Shown here piece by piece: positions 23,401-34,161 of a stretch of 64,000 nucleotides of DNA (the first letter of the stretch is position 1; every line of letters begins with the position of its first letter). The stretch is from Phragmites australis (lineage: Eukaryota > Streptophyta > Magnoliopsida > Poales > Poaceae), in the NCBI RefSeq assembly GCF_958298935.1, contig NC_084924.1, forward strand, positions 372,001 to 436,000, written 5' to 3'. The translations under genes were made by a program, and so were the position numbers. The notes beneath the pieces were generated by a model, which was not told the DNA's origin, made no database searches, and saw only the letters and a program-made list of their open reading frames with translations.

Positions 23401-24891
23401 ATGACGACGCTGCCACCACAGCAGCGGCGCGCGCTCCCCGCGTGGGCAGAACCGGCTGCCCGCGCGGTGAACGCCGAGGTGCGCGCACAGCGCGGCATCG
23501 CGCTCCCGCTCATCGGCATGAACCTCACGTGGTTCGCCAAGATGGCCGTCACGACTGCCTTCCTCGGCCGCCTCGGCGACCTGGAGCTGGCCGCCGGCAC
23601 CCTCGGCTTCAGCTTCGCCAATGTCACCGGCTTCGCCGTTCTCACCGGACTTTGTGGCGCCATGGAGCCCATCTGCGGCCAGGCGCACGGCGCCAAGAAC
23701 GTCAGCCTCCTGCGCAGGACGCTTGTCATGGCCACCATCCTGCTCCTCGCCGCCTCCATCCCCATCGCGCTCCTCTGGCTACGCGTCGACGCCGTCCTCC
23801 TGCGCTTCGGCCAGCAGCCGGACATCGCCAGCACCGCCAGGAAGTACGTCGTCTGCCTCCTCCCGGACCTCGCCGTCACCTCCTTCCTCAACCCGCTCAA
23901 GGCCTACCTGAGCTCGCAGGAGGTGACGCTCCCCACGCTGTTCACCACCGCCCTGGCCCTCGCCCTCCACATCCCCCTCACCATGTCGCTCTCCGCAAGG
24001 AAGGGCATAGAGGGCGTCGCCGCGGCCATCTGGATGAGTGATCTGGCCGTGGCGATCATGCTCGCCGCCTACGTGCTCGCGTACGAGCGCCGGCGGAAGG
24101 CGGATAGCAGCGCAAACGACCCCGCGAAGACGTGTGGCTGGCTGCAGCAGACGTTGGGAGGCTGGCTGGGGCTCCTCCGGTTGGCGTTCCCCTGCTGCCT
24201 GAACACGTGCCTGGAGTGGTGGTGCTACGAGATCCTGGTCCTCCTCACGGGCCGCCTCCCCGACGCGCGGCGCATGGTGGCCGTGATTGCCGTGACGCTC
24301 AACTTCGACTACCTCCTCTTCGCGGGCATGCTCTCGCTGTCCGTGAGCGCGTCTGTGCGCGTGTCGAACGAGCTTGGCGCCGGGGACGCGTCCTTGGCGC
24401 GCCGGGCCGCCAGGGTGTCGATCGTGGGCGGCGCGCTGGCCGGCGTCGTGGGCGGCCTGCTGATGCTGGCTGCACGGCGGCCGTGGGCCCGCATGTACAC
24501 CCGCAGCGCGGAGGTGCGGGACGGCGTGGGCAGGGCGATGAAGGTGATGGCGCTACTGGAGGTGGTGAACTTCCCGCTGAACGTGTGCGGCGGCATCGTG
24601 CGGGGCACGGCGCGGCCTTTGGTGGGCATGTATGCGGTGGTGGGCGGGTTCTACGTGGTGGCGCTGCCGGTAGGCGTGGCGCTGGGGTTCAAGGCCCGGC
24701 TGGGACTGGAGGGCCTCCTGGCGGGGTTCCTGGTGGGCGCGGCGGCGAGCCTGGCGGTGCTCGTTACGGTGATCGTGTGCATGGACTGGACATCCGAGGC
24801 AGAGAAGGCGAGGAGGCGAGCCGGCGCCACCGATGATGAGCCCACCACCAAGGAGGCATCTCGAAACTGCAATACCGGCGAGGCTTGCTGA
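23401..24891 (+). CDS. MATE family efflux transporter (DETOXIFICATION-type)
   Basis: A single exon encodes 496 residues. Twelve hydrophobic segments fall into two MatE halves, about residues 30-220 and 245-460. Recognisable motifs include EPICGQAHGAKN in the first half (consensus E-P-x-C-G-Q-A-x-G) and SVRVSNELGAGD in the second. MATE proteins export organic cations, acids, hormones or xenobiotics using an H+ or Na+ gradient, at the plasma membrane, vacuole or Golgi. Intronless members of this shape belong to the DTX48-51/ADP1/BCD1-like clade as I recall it, linked to hormone, iron or growth control. The substrate here cannot be read from sequence. The ATG at 23401 starts the conserved N-terminus directly. 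Codon use is extremely GC-rich, typical of grass intronless genes. Confidence 0.95.
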   Translation: MTTLPPQQRRALPAWAEPAARAVNAEVRAQRGIALPLIGMNLTWFAKMAVTTAFLGRLGDLELAAGTLGFSFANVTGFAVLTGLCGAMEPICGQAHGAKNVSLLRRTLVMATILLLAASIPIALLWLRVDAVLLRFGQQPDIASTARKYVVCLLPDLAVTSFLNPLKAYLSSQEVTLPTLFTTALALALHIPLTMSLSARKGIEGVAAAIWMSDLAVAIMLAAYVLAYERRRKADSSANDPAKTCGWLQQTLGGWLGLLRLAFPCCLNTCLEWWCYEILVLLTGRLPDARRMVAVIAVTLNFDYLLFAGMLSLSVSASVRVSNELGAGDASLARRAARVSIVGGALAGVVGGLLMLAARRPWARMYTRSAEVRDGVGRAMKVMALLEVVNFPLNVCGGIVRGTARPLVGMYAVVGGFYVVALPVGVALGFKARLGLEGLLAGFLVGAAASLAVLVTVIVCMDWTSEAEKARRRAGATDDEPTTKEASRNCNTGEAC

Positions 24892-25268
24892 TCGCGGCTC
24901 GTCGTCGTGGTGGGAGCTCAGCTGCACCTGCATGGCATTGCGTCGTTGGGATTTTGGCGCGCGCTCGAATGAAGTGCCCGCTTTGACTTGACTTGATTAG
25001 TTTACTGCAGTTTATAGACGGAAGATGCATGCAGAGGTTTCTCTTCTCAGAATCTGCTTGGGCAGTGAAAAATTCTCCTTCCATGCTAAAAAATCAAATC
25101 ATTTTATGAATCAGCAATCCTAGAAGAAAAGAGAAGAAAAAGCAGAGACTGCTCTGCTGGGCTTCATTGTTGGGACAGAACAGAGCCCAACTCCACATAT
25201 TTATCCGGGCCAAGACAAGATTGATTACTCTACTCTCTCCTCTCCTCTCCTCTTCCTTCCTCGTCGAG
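24892..25268. other. intergenic region between MATE and DUF1499 genes
   Basis: 3' flank of the MATE gene and a CT-rich leader (TCTCTCCTCTCC at about 25232) just before the next ATG. No gene seen. Confidence 0.4.
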
Positions 25269-28200
25269 ATGGCCACATATGCGGTGACCTCCTGCTGCTG
25301 CCTCCCCCGAGCCAAGACCACCGATAGCTCCTCCTCCTCTTCTTCGCCGCCTCCACCAAGGTTAAGAAGAACAAGGACCTCCCGCGAGTATCCCACGGCG
25401 AACCCCAATCTCCATTTCTTCCTATTCGGCTCTTTGCATTCATAGCCTGTGACGATTTATTCTGACTAATTGTTCCCTCTTGGTTGCTTCCCCGGAGGGA
25501 AGACACTTTGTGCTGAGGAGCACTGAGCTCGCCACGCTCGCGGCTATCTTCCACTTCAGGTATGTAAAACTAAGAACCGCTGCGCCTGCCTTCTTTCTTT
25601 TGATTCATGACCCGTGTTGTCAATTGTACCTGTCGTGACGACCTTACAAATTCATAAATTAGTAATTTTGATTTCATTCGATTGCTCAACCTTACTCGCA
25701 TCTGGAATCCGAATGCAGTTAACTGTCCCATTTTCTTACAAAAGAGAATAACCACCCCATTTCATGTTCGACGATGCCAGTGATTTTGTACATGGCACAT
25801 GGGACTTAGAATTATTCTGCTTTTCCGTGTGTCTCTTGATTGATCAAAGCAATACTGACCAGAATCACACACAAAAAAGTACTAACAGGATGATTGCAAA
25901 TGACGAAATGTTTGTTTTGCTCTGACAATTGCACTTCTTTCTCGTCGTCCCATGGCTCCAGTGGCACCAAACCAAACTATCTTGGTGTGCAGAAGAATCA
26001 TCCACCCCTTGCATTGTGCCCTGCAACCAATAATTGTGTATCGACATCAGAGGAGATAAGTGATTCAAATCACTATGCTCCTCCATGGTATGCATCCCCC
26101 CCCCCCCCCCCCGCAATCTTCTCCCAGCGTCACTGCTGCTTGTTGCATTAAACAGAGACATCTATGATATAAGAATTAAAAAAAATCATTATGGCTTACT
26201 ACAAGTGCAAGTATTGGAGTTTGAATCCGTATTTTTATTCTAACTCTTGAAGTTGAGTTCTTATGTTTTACTTATTTAATATTTTATCATTTATTTGACC
26301 TCAAACTTTCTAAAAAGAATATATTCGCAATGTCATTAACTGTGCAATTGAGAATGTAGTTATGCTAGTATTTGGCAAAATAATGCTATGTTTTCATTCA
26401 TTCCACTTTCTGAATAGAATCACAACCATAAGTTCATTGTGAACTTTTGGTTCAGTAGTAGTACTTCGAAAGCTGCCTCTTTGCACAGCACCTGCTCGAT
26501 GGAAGGTGACTCAAATCTTATGAAATTGAACCAGAATGCTTAGCTTGACAATGAGTTGGCATATGTGCTGTTGTTAGAGTATATGGTATAGCATACATAA
26601 GTATTCAGTTGTTATGGTAGGATGGGATTAGTTTTCATCTTATCTTTAGGGTTACTTGATATCTAAGTCATATATACTCTATATATTCAGCAGGCTCAAT
26701 CCAACATCAACCACATTAACCAATCCTCATACTTTTTTATGGTATCACAAGTTTAGGTTATGATCCTAGGCCACAAATCCTAGCCGCCGTCAGCTTCCGC
26801 ATCGCACGCCCCCGAGGAGATCCATCTCCATGATCTCCGTCGGGGGTAGTGCCGCCCGTAACTAGGGTTCGCACCGCCGATCGTGTTGATCAGATGTCCT
26901 AGAGAGTCTTTTTCTGATAGTTTTCTTTGTCGTCAGTTGTTAATCGATGTTTCTCTTTGGTTTTTCCAATCCAATATTGATTTGTGTCGCTCGTCGCCTG
27001 TCGTCCTCGCTTCTGTATTCAAATCAGCATCGACTCCACCGATACTATTCACAGTTGCTACAGTACCACAGTCGCTACAAGGGAGTGCCCTGTTCACGTC
27101 TACTATAGCGTCGCGAACCTGTTCCCGCCTGCCTCGTCCACCGACACGCCTCCACCAATCAGGACGCCTCCGTCACAACCGCCTCGCGCGTCCTCGGTCT
27201 GATTAGCTGATCGCGTGCGGTTCCTCCTGGCCGATCAGACATGGCTTCTGTCCTCCACGAGTACGCTTGTCTCCACCCGAGTATCAGGGTTGTTGTTGCA
27301 TCGCCTTCGAGACGCAGTGCTGCCGCCCTTGATCCGTGACTTCGTAGCTCCGTCACGCCCTCCCGTGCGCGGTCCAGCCGACCGAAGGCTCTCACCATCG
27401 CCCTACATCATCATCCCCATGCGCCTCGACACTCTAGCTGACCAACGCAGCCTCCCACGTCATCGCCTCAGTCGTCGGCGCACTTGGTCTACGTCATGCT
27501 GTTCGGGTTCCTCGTCAGCTTCTTCGAGCACCGCCGTCACACTCTCTCGAACACTGGCGTTGCCACTCCAGGCCGCTGGTTCTGCCTCCCTCTATCATCT
27601 TCGTCCAGCACAACCTCGTCGCCAATGTCATAGTCTCCTCCTCAACCTCTTCGTCTAATCCGACAACTGCAGGCTACATCGGCACCTTCTCCTAGCCACT
27701 CTGCGCACCGCGACCGTTGAAGCCTTCTCTGCTAGTCCCTCAGACACAGGCACGTGGTTGGGCTCCCTTCCTTCACGCATCTAGTACTGGCAACACCGGT
27801 ACGTGCCTTCGTTCCCGGCACATTCTCAGGCTTGGAAAACCCGATGCACGCCTTGTCCTCGATGGCCTCGACTGCGTCGACTTCGGCATCGGCCTCTTCT
27901 CAATAATCGCCTTGTCCATGTCACCGTATTCTTCCCTCGGGCCTCCCTACGTCCATCACCATGGCACCTTCTTGCGCCCGTGGCTTCATGTACGTCTCCT
28001 TCGACCATGACAACCCTGACTACAGCTACGTCGACCACGGCTATCTCACGCACGACATCCTTGACCATGGTTACTCGCCTTACTCTCGGCTGCCTCGACA
28101 TCAGGCACAAAGGGCTACCATCTACATGAGCAACTTGTCGGTCGTCAGTCGCAACATTTGCATCCCATTGTTTCGACTGCGGGGGATGTCATTTATCTTC

Positions 28201-30477
28201 CTCCCCAGTTTCATCGTCTGCGACACTCTCGCTGCGATTGCAGGGGAATGTTAGAGTATATAGTATAGGATACACAAGGATCCGGTTGTTGTGGTAGGAT
28301 ATTGTCGGTGACACAAGAACCGGGGGTCCCCGAGTTCCGAGGCCAGAACAGTAGAGTGCCACGTAGCGCCCTCTCTCAGGGGTTATCTCCCCGAGGTCCG
28401 AGAAGATCAAGTTCCGGGAGAGGGTGCTCGGGGCCATAAACAGTGGTCTCCGAGTACCCGAGTTCCCCGATGACCCGAGAAGATCAAGTGCCGGGAAGAG
28501 GGTGCTCGGGGCCATGCACAGTGGTCCCCGAGCACTCAAGTCCCCCGACGACAAGAAAAATCAAGTTCCGGGAGAGAGTGCTCGGGGCTGCGAACAGTGG
28601 CCCCCGAGCACCCGAGTTCCCTGAGGACCCAAGAAAAGCCAAGTTCCGGGAGAGAGTGCTCGGGGCCGTGAACAGTAGCCCCTGAGCACTCGGTTCCCCG
28701 AGGACCCGAACAGTCAGTTCTGGGAGAGAGTGCTGGGGGCCGTGAACAGTGGCCCCCGAGCACTCGGTTCCCCGAGTACCAAGAGAGGGTATTTCCGGGA
28801 GAGAGTGCTCGGGGCTACAAATAGTAGCCCCCGATCACTCACAGTTCCCCGAGGGCCTAAAAAGTCCTTCACCGGTGGTCCCCACAGAGGCCCAGCGGTG
28901 AGGTGTCAACTGGTGACAGGCTCGATGCTGCATTTAAGATGGCGTGTGACCTGTCACTTTCAACCACTCCCCCACGCTTGTTGTCAGTCCCTGCCACAGC
29001 CTGGCAGGGAGGAGTGGAGACATTTAATGCACAGGTCCCATCGTGCGTCATCCGTCGCGCCTCGGGATAACGTCGCAGAGCTTGAGGTGCCCCGCCTGCC
29101 GCCCTGCTATGTCAGGCTTGCTCTGACCGGGCGGGCAAGCCGGGCTGCTCAGTGGCTGCCCGGTGGGCCCTCCCTGCGGAGCCCGTTGAAAAGCGACATG
29201 ATGACGAACAAGACCGGACGGGGGCGCGTTTTCAACCCTCCCCGTCACCTCGCGCAGCAACCCATGATGGTTGCTTTCCATTTATGATGCATTGGAACTC
29301 GCGCCATCCTTTCTGAGCACGCTACCGCCCCGGCGGGTATATAAGCGGGGCGGGCTCCCCGGAGAAAGACAGTTGAGTTGAGATCGAGATCAAGACAACA
29401 GAGGACGAACCAGAAGATAAGTCTCGAAGAACAAGGAGCACGAAGCTCTAGACTTAGACAAATATTCTTGTAACCCAGCAGATACTCAAAGAGACATTCT
29501 CAGAGCATTTATAGCATATACACAGTAGTATGGTGTTACGCTCAGTGTGGCCCGAACCTGTCTAAAAATCCCCTAAGCATTTACTCCTTCCTGCATCCGA
29601 TTATTCCACCTCCATCTGCATCTCATTTACTCCCATTTATTTCACATACGAAACGGATTCAGAATCATCCCCCGACCGAATCTCAAAGGGGTCCCTCCGG
29701 ATCCCCGCTTGAGGAGTTCACCCTCCGACAGATATGATTAGTTTCCATCTTATCTCTAAGGTTGCTTGATATCCAAACCATATACACTATATATTCGGTC
29801 CTCGAGGCTCAATCCAACATCGGCTGCATTAACCAATCCTCATACTCTTTCAGCTGTGCCAATTTATTTGAATTGGCTCCACTTTTATAGAATTGTTGAT
29901 ATAATTGAAATGCCTTAACTTTCAGAAAGCACACTAAACCGGAAAACACCAAGAAATGATTGTCAAACCTCCAACAACGTCACCTCATAGTGTAACATGC
30001 AAACAACTTTCTTTAACACTTTTAGCTGTTTTCTTGAAAAATAGACTTACTCTGTTATCTTCTTATGATTCTTTCTGTGCCTAATATATTTATGTTGGCC
30101 AGAAAGTACTTCTTCAAATAGTTTTGTGTAGGCCTGGTAACAATGGTCAGAGATGCATTCATAATTTTGGTTCAGGAACTGCAATCCTAAGGATGGCCGA
30201 AGGGGTAAACCCATCAGCAAGGATGAGGCGATGGAAGGGCTCATTGAAGTGGTAAGTAAATATGATGGCACACACAAAAGGAAGATGATGATCTTATTTC
30301 TACTGTTGGCATTTGACAAATTTTGCAGCATCTTTTATTTGGTTGGAATTTTAGAAGTTAGATGATGATTGGCAGGTGACAAAAACAAAACCAGACAACT
30401 TCACTCCTCTCATAGTAGAGAAAACAGGCGATTATGTCCGAGTTGAGTTGAATATGAGAGTCCTATATTCGGGGTAG
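25269..30477 (+). CDS. DUF1499 protein, plastid-type, C-terminally shortened
   Basis: Five exons: 25269-25360, 25503-25559, 25962-26087, 30176-30251, 30376-30477, giving 150 residues. Residues 1-40 are rich in Ser, Arg and Pro with few acids, like a chloroplast transit peptide. The DUF1499 core follows: LRSTELATLAAIFHFSGTKP, NYLGVQKNHPPLALCPATNN, CVSTSEEISDSNHYAPPW, then NPKDGRRGKPISKDEAMEGL and DYVRVE. In related plant proteins the frame continues after DYVRVE into a further DUF1499 segment (DDVEFWF-like) that I cannot find here; instead it ends NMRVLYSG and TAG. The gene has therefore lost its last part, or the real final exon lies on an alternative splice path I cannot see. Intron 3 (26088-30175) is bloated by nested LTR elements. 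Whether the product folds is doubtful. Confidence 0.7.
26096..26112. repeat. poly-C run just after a splice donor
   Basis: 17 consecutive C bases, starting 8 bases into intron 3 of the DUF1499 gene. Confidence 0.9.
26740..26751 (+). other. primer binding site of the LTR element
   Basis: TGGTATCACAAG directly abuts the 5' LTR and resembles the complement of the 3' end of initiator methionine tRNA (TGGTATCAGAGC). Confidence 0.6.
28303..29730 (+). mobile_element. solo LTR (TGTCGGTGACAC family) nested in the 3' LTR of the previous element
   Basis: It opens TGTCGGTG and closes CCTCCGACA, with TGTCGG/CCGACA inverted ends, and is flanked by the 5-bp duplication GATAT (28298-28302 and 29731-29735). 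Joining the flanks restores the host LTR sequence. The 1,428 bp contain a TATA box (TATATAA, 29338-29344) and no coding region, so this is an LTR left by recombination between two LTRs. A sister copy lies at 60600-62062. Confidence 0.9.
28420..28862 (+). repeat. six tandem ~75-bp units with palindromic core inside the solo LTR
   Basis: Six units each begin near GAGAGAGTGCTCGGGGC, run through ACAGTGGCCCCCGAGCAC and end with GTTCCGGGA or a similar word. GTGCTCGGGGCC and GGCCCCCGAGCAC are inverted copies, so each unit can form a hairpin. Units differ by substitutions and small indels. Confidence 0.85.
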
Positions 30478-32457
30478 CACCTTCTTACTCATGTAAGCTA
30501 ATATAATCTAATTGCTTACAAATCGCATGGTCACTTATTGATCATTGATCATTGCTGCAAACTGATTGACTGGTAACTCTTCCTCTTATCCCCAGACAGA
30601 CGTGTAACTGTTCAGGAAGTAAAAACATCACAACACACAGTCATCTTTTGAAGTTTGGGTCATGTCGGCATGTTGTTTTTTGTCGTCAATCAAAAAGGAG
30701 GATCGCGAGGAACCAACCGGCACATTGAGAATGAGATAAACTGGAATATATACCAGTTTGTGGCCTAATGGTCTCGCGAGACGCAAAGGTGTCGTGCTCC
30801 TTGTCTTGTCTTGTTTTAACGTGCCACGTGAGATGATGAGATGAAACAGCAGGGGTGTGTTATTATTATGTGTTACGTACTGTAAGAATGGGAAAAGGTT
30901 TGCATGACACGGCACAAAATACATAGCCAATGTGGGGACTTGAAAAGATGTGTGTACGAGGTTTGCATGACACGGGTAATCAGTATATGGAGTGCACGCA
31001 ATCAGTAGTATAGTACCGTGGTGGTGTACCAAAACCACAAACTTGTAAGCCTCCAATAGGCCACTGATCTGAGGTATGTATGAAAAGAATCGTTGGTGCC
31101 TGTTATGGAGCTGAAGCTGTCTGTCTGTCTGTCTATGGCCCATTGTTCTTACAATGACCACGTAAAGTGGGATCTTTCTCTCTCTCTCCCTCTTACCTCT
31201 TCTCTCCTCCCTCTGCTGCTACTGCCCGTGCTAAGTGAAGTCTACTTTATTTTGCTTTTCTTTTTTATAATGGAAACTTTATTTTGCTTGCTTGCTTGGA
31301 AAATAGAAATAGAAATGGACGAAGCATCTTCTGAAGATTCTGTTGTGGTCAGGTCAGCGCTTGTGTGTGGTGTGGGTACCTATCCCTTCCCTTTGCGAGC
31401 ATTACAGTAGTGGAGATCTAAGATCTGTCAGGGGCAACACAATGGATCGGCAGCACGTAACTAGGTTGGGTTCTTGCACCATCAGAAACAGGGCAGAGCA
31501 TGAAAGGAGAGCTTCATTTGCTCTTTATAGATGGCAGTCTAGTTTCACTCATTAATTTTCTGCTTTCTGCAGGACGGTTGACTTGGATCTTTGTAGAAAC
31601 GAACCGATGCGCATGTTTTGTAAGTGATCCCAGACCGGCTGAGGTCAAATCCAAATCCAAAAATGTAGATCGCTGGACAAGGGAATCGATATGATCGAGA
31701 TGGATGCACCGCCACCACCTTGACTTGTTTATCACCCACCCCTCTCTTTTTCATGGCCACACCTTGCAAATTAAACCATCCTTATCCTCTCGTCTTCCTT
31801 TTTTCACTCGCACATACAAGTATAACTTCATCCGATTTGGCGATCTATACATTCGTATACATAGGGCGCCTCCTAAAATTCTGCTTACAAAAGTAGAGTT
31901 TTTGGACAGCTGAAACTGAAGCTCCACATGACATGATCAGCCGATGCTCGCTTTTAAAAAGATTACCTTTTTCTCTAGCTGCATCACTGTCGCCACCTTC
32001 TAATTCAAGTCTAGATCTTGATCTCACTAATACTAGTAGTACCCAACAGCATATATAGAGTACCAAATTTTTCTAAGCAAGTTTCAGTTCAACCATTTGT
32101 TTACTTCCAAGGCCACTCTGATGCCTGATCGATAGTCTTCTACATTGATTTCCTCCAAACATTTTCTCCTTTTTCTTTTTATGGGAGCTCGAGCCTGGGA
32201 CTTTAACAAATGCCCAAATGTGTCGAGCATTTTACCTTCATTCTGACTGCAGCGTGTCCTGCTAGCTAGTGCTAATGTGCTATAGCTCGGAGCTGAGCAG
32301 TTGCAACTTGCAAGTATAAATCATTGCAACTAGTTGCCTCTTGCCTTCTTCCTCTTCTTTTTTCCTCGTCGTGGTGGTGCTGCTGCCTCTTGCTTCCATT
32401 GATACCTTCCTTGTATTAACAGCAGCATATATATAAAGAGAGAGAGAGAGAGAGATC
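30478..32457. other. intergenic spacer
   Basis: Mixed spacer with (CTGT)n and (CT)n runs near 31120 and 31182. Short open frames show no family pattern. A TATA-like ATATATATAAAG and a (GA)n tract (32426-32455) lie immediately before the next gene. Confidence 0.4.
32438..32455 (+). promoter_or_regulatory. (GA)n tract in the leader of the DUF668 gene
   Basis: Nine GA repeats sit directly before the ATG at 32458. GA tracts in plant leaders can bind BBR/BPC factors; that role is inference. Confidence 0.35.
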
Positions 32458-33975
32458 ATGCCCATGGCTCTCGAGTCATGGCTCACCAAGGTCCGCTCGG
32501 CAATGTCCTCGAGGGCGCCGCCGAGCCCCAAGAAGACCAGCGTCGCCATCCTCGCCTTCGAGGTCGCCAGCCTCATGTCCAAGATCCTCCACATGTGGCG
32601 CGCCATCGGGGACGCCGCCGTCGCTCGCCTCCGCCACGAGACCATCAACCTCGACGGCGTCCGCAAGATCGTCTCCGACGACGACGACTTCCTCCTCGGC
32701 CTCGCCTGCGCCGAGCTCGTCGACGCGCTCCGCGCCGCCTCCGACTCTGTCGCCGCTCTCGCCGCGCGCTGCGCCGACCCCTGCCTCAGTGACTTCAGGG
32801 ACGCATTTTTGGAGTTCGCCGACACCGGCCGCGACCGGCACCTGTGGGCGGCGGCCAGCTGGAAGGAGATGGACACGAGGGCGCACAAGATGTACAAGCA
32901 GGTGGCCAGCACCGCCGCGCTCCGCAAAGCCATGGAGCAGCTGGCAGAGGCCGAGCACGGCCTCCGGAAGCTCCTCCAGTGCGGCAACGGAGGCGGATGC
33001 CATCGCCGCAGCCTCTCAGCGAGCAAGATCTCGGTTGCGGCCGAGCAGCAGCAGCTAATATTCTCCAAGAAGCAGGAGGTGAAGCACCTCAAGCAGACGT
33101 CCCTCTGGGGCTGCACCTTCGACGCCGTCGTCGCATCGTTGGCGCCGGCGGCATTCACCACCCTCGCGCGCATCAAGCTCGTCTTCGGCGCCGGCCAGGA
33201 ACAGCGGCACCCACCGCTGTACCGCAGCCTGACACTCTCCTCGGCAGTCCACCCGTCCGTCGACGCGCAGTCCCCACCGCCGCTGGCACGGAAGTCCATG
33301 TCAATGGAGGAGCTGCTGTTCGACCAAAGCTTTGCTTCGAAACGGGGCGGTTTCTTCGAGGACAGCTCGTCAGCGCTGACACCCCCGCCGGGGACGCTGG
33401 GCGCGGCCGCACTGGCGCCGCGGTACGCCGGGCTGGTGATCTCGATCGAGCGGATGGCGCGGTCGCCGCGCCTGGTGGGGCCGGACGAGCGGGACGAGCT
33501 GTACGGCATGCTCACCGCGAGCGTGCGCGGGCAGCTCCGCGCGCGCCTGCGCGGCGCGGTGCCCACCGCCGACCCGGGGCTGGCCGGCCAGTGGCGCGCC
33601 GCGCTGGCTGGGATCCTGGAGTGGCTGGCGCCGATGGCGCACGCGACGATGCGGTGGCAGGCGGAGCGCAGCTTCGAGGAGAGGAATGCGGCCGCGGACG
33701 CAACAGCGAGGTTCGGCGGGGGGAACGTGCTGCTGCTGCTGCAGACGCTGCACTTTGCGGACCGCGAGAAGGTGGAGGCCGCGGTGGCCGAGCTCCTCGT
33801 CGGGCTGAATTACGTGTGGCGGTTTGAGAAGGAGATGAGCTGCCGTGCGCTCTTCGCCGTCCACCGCCAGCTCGAGGAGACCGCCGGCACCTGCCGAGGC
33901 AACGCCAATGGAACAGTAAGCTCGTGCCGTAGACCGGCCGATCAGAAATCAACGGTGCCAAGGGCTAGATGTTGA
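32458..33975 (+). CDS. DUF3475/DUF668 protein, PSK SIMULATOR-like
   Basis: A single exon encodes 505 residues. The N-terminal DUF3475 module is clear at about 22-80 (VAILAFEVASLMSKILHMWR then IVSDDDDFLLGLACAELVDAL). DUF668 is at about 315-400 (RYAGLVISIERMARSPRLVG, PDERDELYGMLTASVRGQLR). This pair defines the plant PSI family, of which Arabidopsis PSI1-3 promote growth with phytosulfokine and brassinosteroid signalling. A second N-myristoylation-type start (MG) is not seen; the protein starts MPMALESW. Extremely GC-rich coding sequence without introns, as in other grass members. The C-terminal 25 residues (after NGTVSS) are not recognised. Molecular function in this branch is not known. Confidence 0.9.
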   Translation: MPMALESWLTKVRSAMSSRAPPSPKKTSVAILAFEVASLMSKILHMWRAIGDAAVARLRHETINLDGVRKIVSDDDDFLLGLACAELVDALRAASDSVAALAARCADPCLSDFRDAFLEFADTGRDRHLWAAASWKEMDTRAHKMYKQVASTAALRKAMEQLAEAEHGLRKLLQCGNGGGCHRRSLSASKISVAAEQQQLIFSKKQEVKHLKQTSLWGCTFDAVVASLAPAAFTTLARIKLVFGAGQEQRHPPLYRSLTLSSAVHPSVDAQSPPPLARKSMSMEELLFDQSFASKRGGFFEDSSSALTPPPGTLGAAALAPRYAGLVISIERMARSPRLVGPDERDELYGMLTASVRGQLRARLRGAVPTADPGLAGQWRAALAGILEWLAPMAHATMRWQAERSFEERNAAADATARFGGGNVLLLLQTLHFADREKVEAAVAELLVGLNYVWRFEKEMSCRALFAVHRQLEETAGTCRGNANGTVSSCRRPADQKSTVPRARC

Positions 33976-34161
33976 TCTATCGAGCAACAGATTTGGGCTG
34001 CACTGTTTCCAGTTCTTTGTTTGTTTTTGCTAGTTAATATCTTCATGGATTTTTGTGGCAATTGGAGCCGGATGGAATCTTTGATGTACAAATTAAAGAA
34101 AGAAAATTATCTCTCTCTTGCGAATATAGTGCAGTGCCTTTATTCTCCATGATGATGTCTA
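33976..34161. other. 3' flank of DUF668 gene
   Basis: Probable 3' UTR and spacer, nothing further recognised. Confidence 0.4.

Larger units (their letters stand above)
26572..29852 (+). mobile_element. non-autonomous LTR retrotransposon in DUF1499 intron 3, split by a nested LTR
   Basis: Target duplication GCTGT flanks the element (26567-26571 and 29853-29857). The 5' LTR is 26572-26739 (TGTTAGAG..). It is followed at once by TGGTATCACAAG, a primer-binding-site-like copy of the initiator-Met tRNA complement used by Ty1/copia elements. A purine tract (GCAGGGGAA) precedes the 3' LTR, which begins at 28249 and resumes at 29736 after the nested insertion. Internal region 26740-28248 is 1.5 kb, C-rich, and shows no reverse transcriptase, integrase or protease, so the element depends on another for mobility. 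Without the insertion it is about 1.85 kb. It lies in the sense orientation relative to the host gene. Confidence 0.88.

Noticed and set aside
23262..23900. 212-codon minus-strand frame over the MATE gene
   Set aside because: GC-driven shadow of the MATE coding frame with no recognisable domain.
26883..28129. Open frames inside the LTR element
   Set aside because: They lie in the C-rich interior of a non-autonomous element, and none shows gag or pol motifs.
28420..28862. Tandem array considered as a CRISPR-like array
   Set aside because: Units are contiguous ~75-bp repeats without unique spacers, inside an LTR of a plant genome.
28730..29287. 185-codon frame in the solo LTR
   Set aside because: Arises from the GC-rich tandem units and downstream LTR sequence; not a gene.
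32280..33566. 428-codon minus-strand frame
   Set aside because: Antisense shadow of the DUF3475/DUF668 gene; serine/arginine-rich, no domain.
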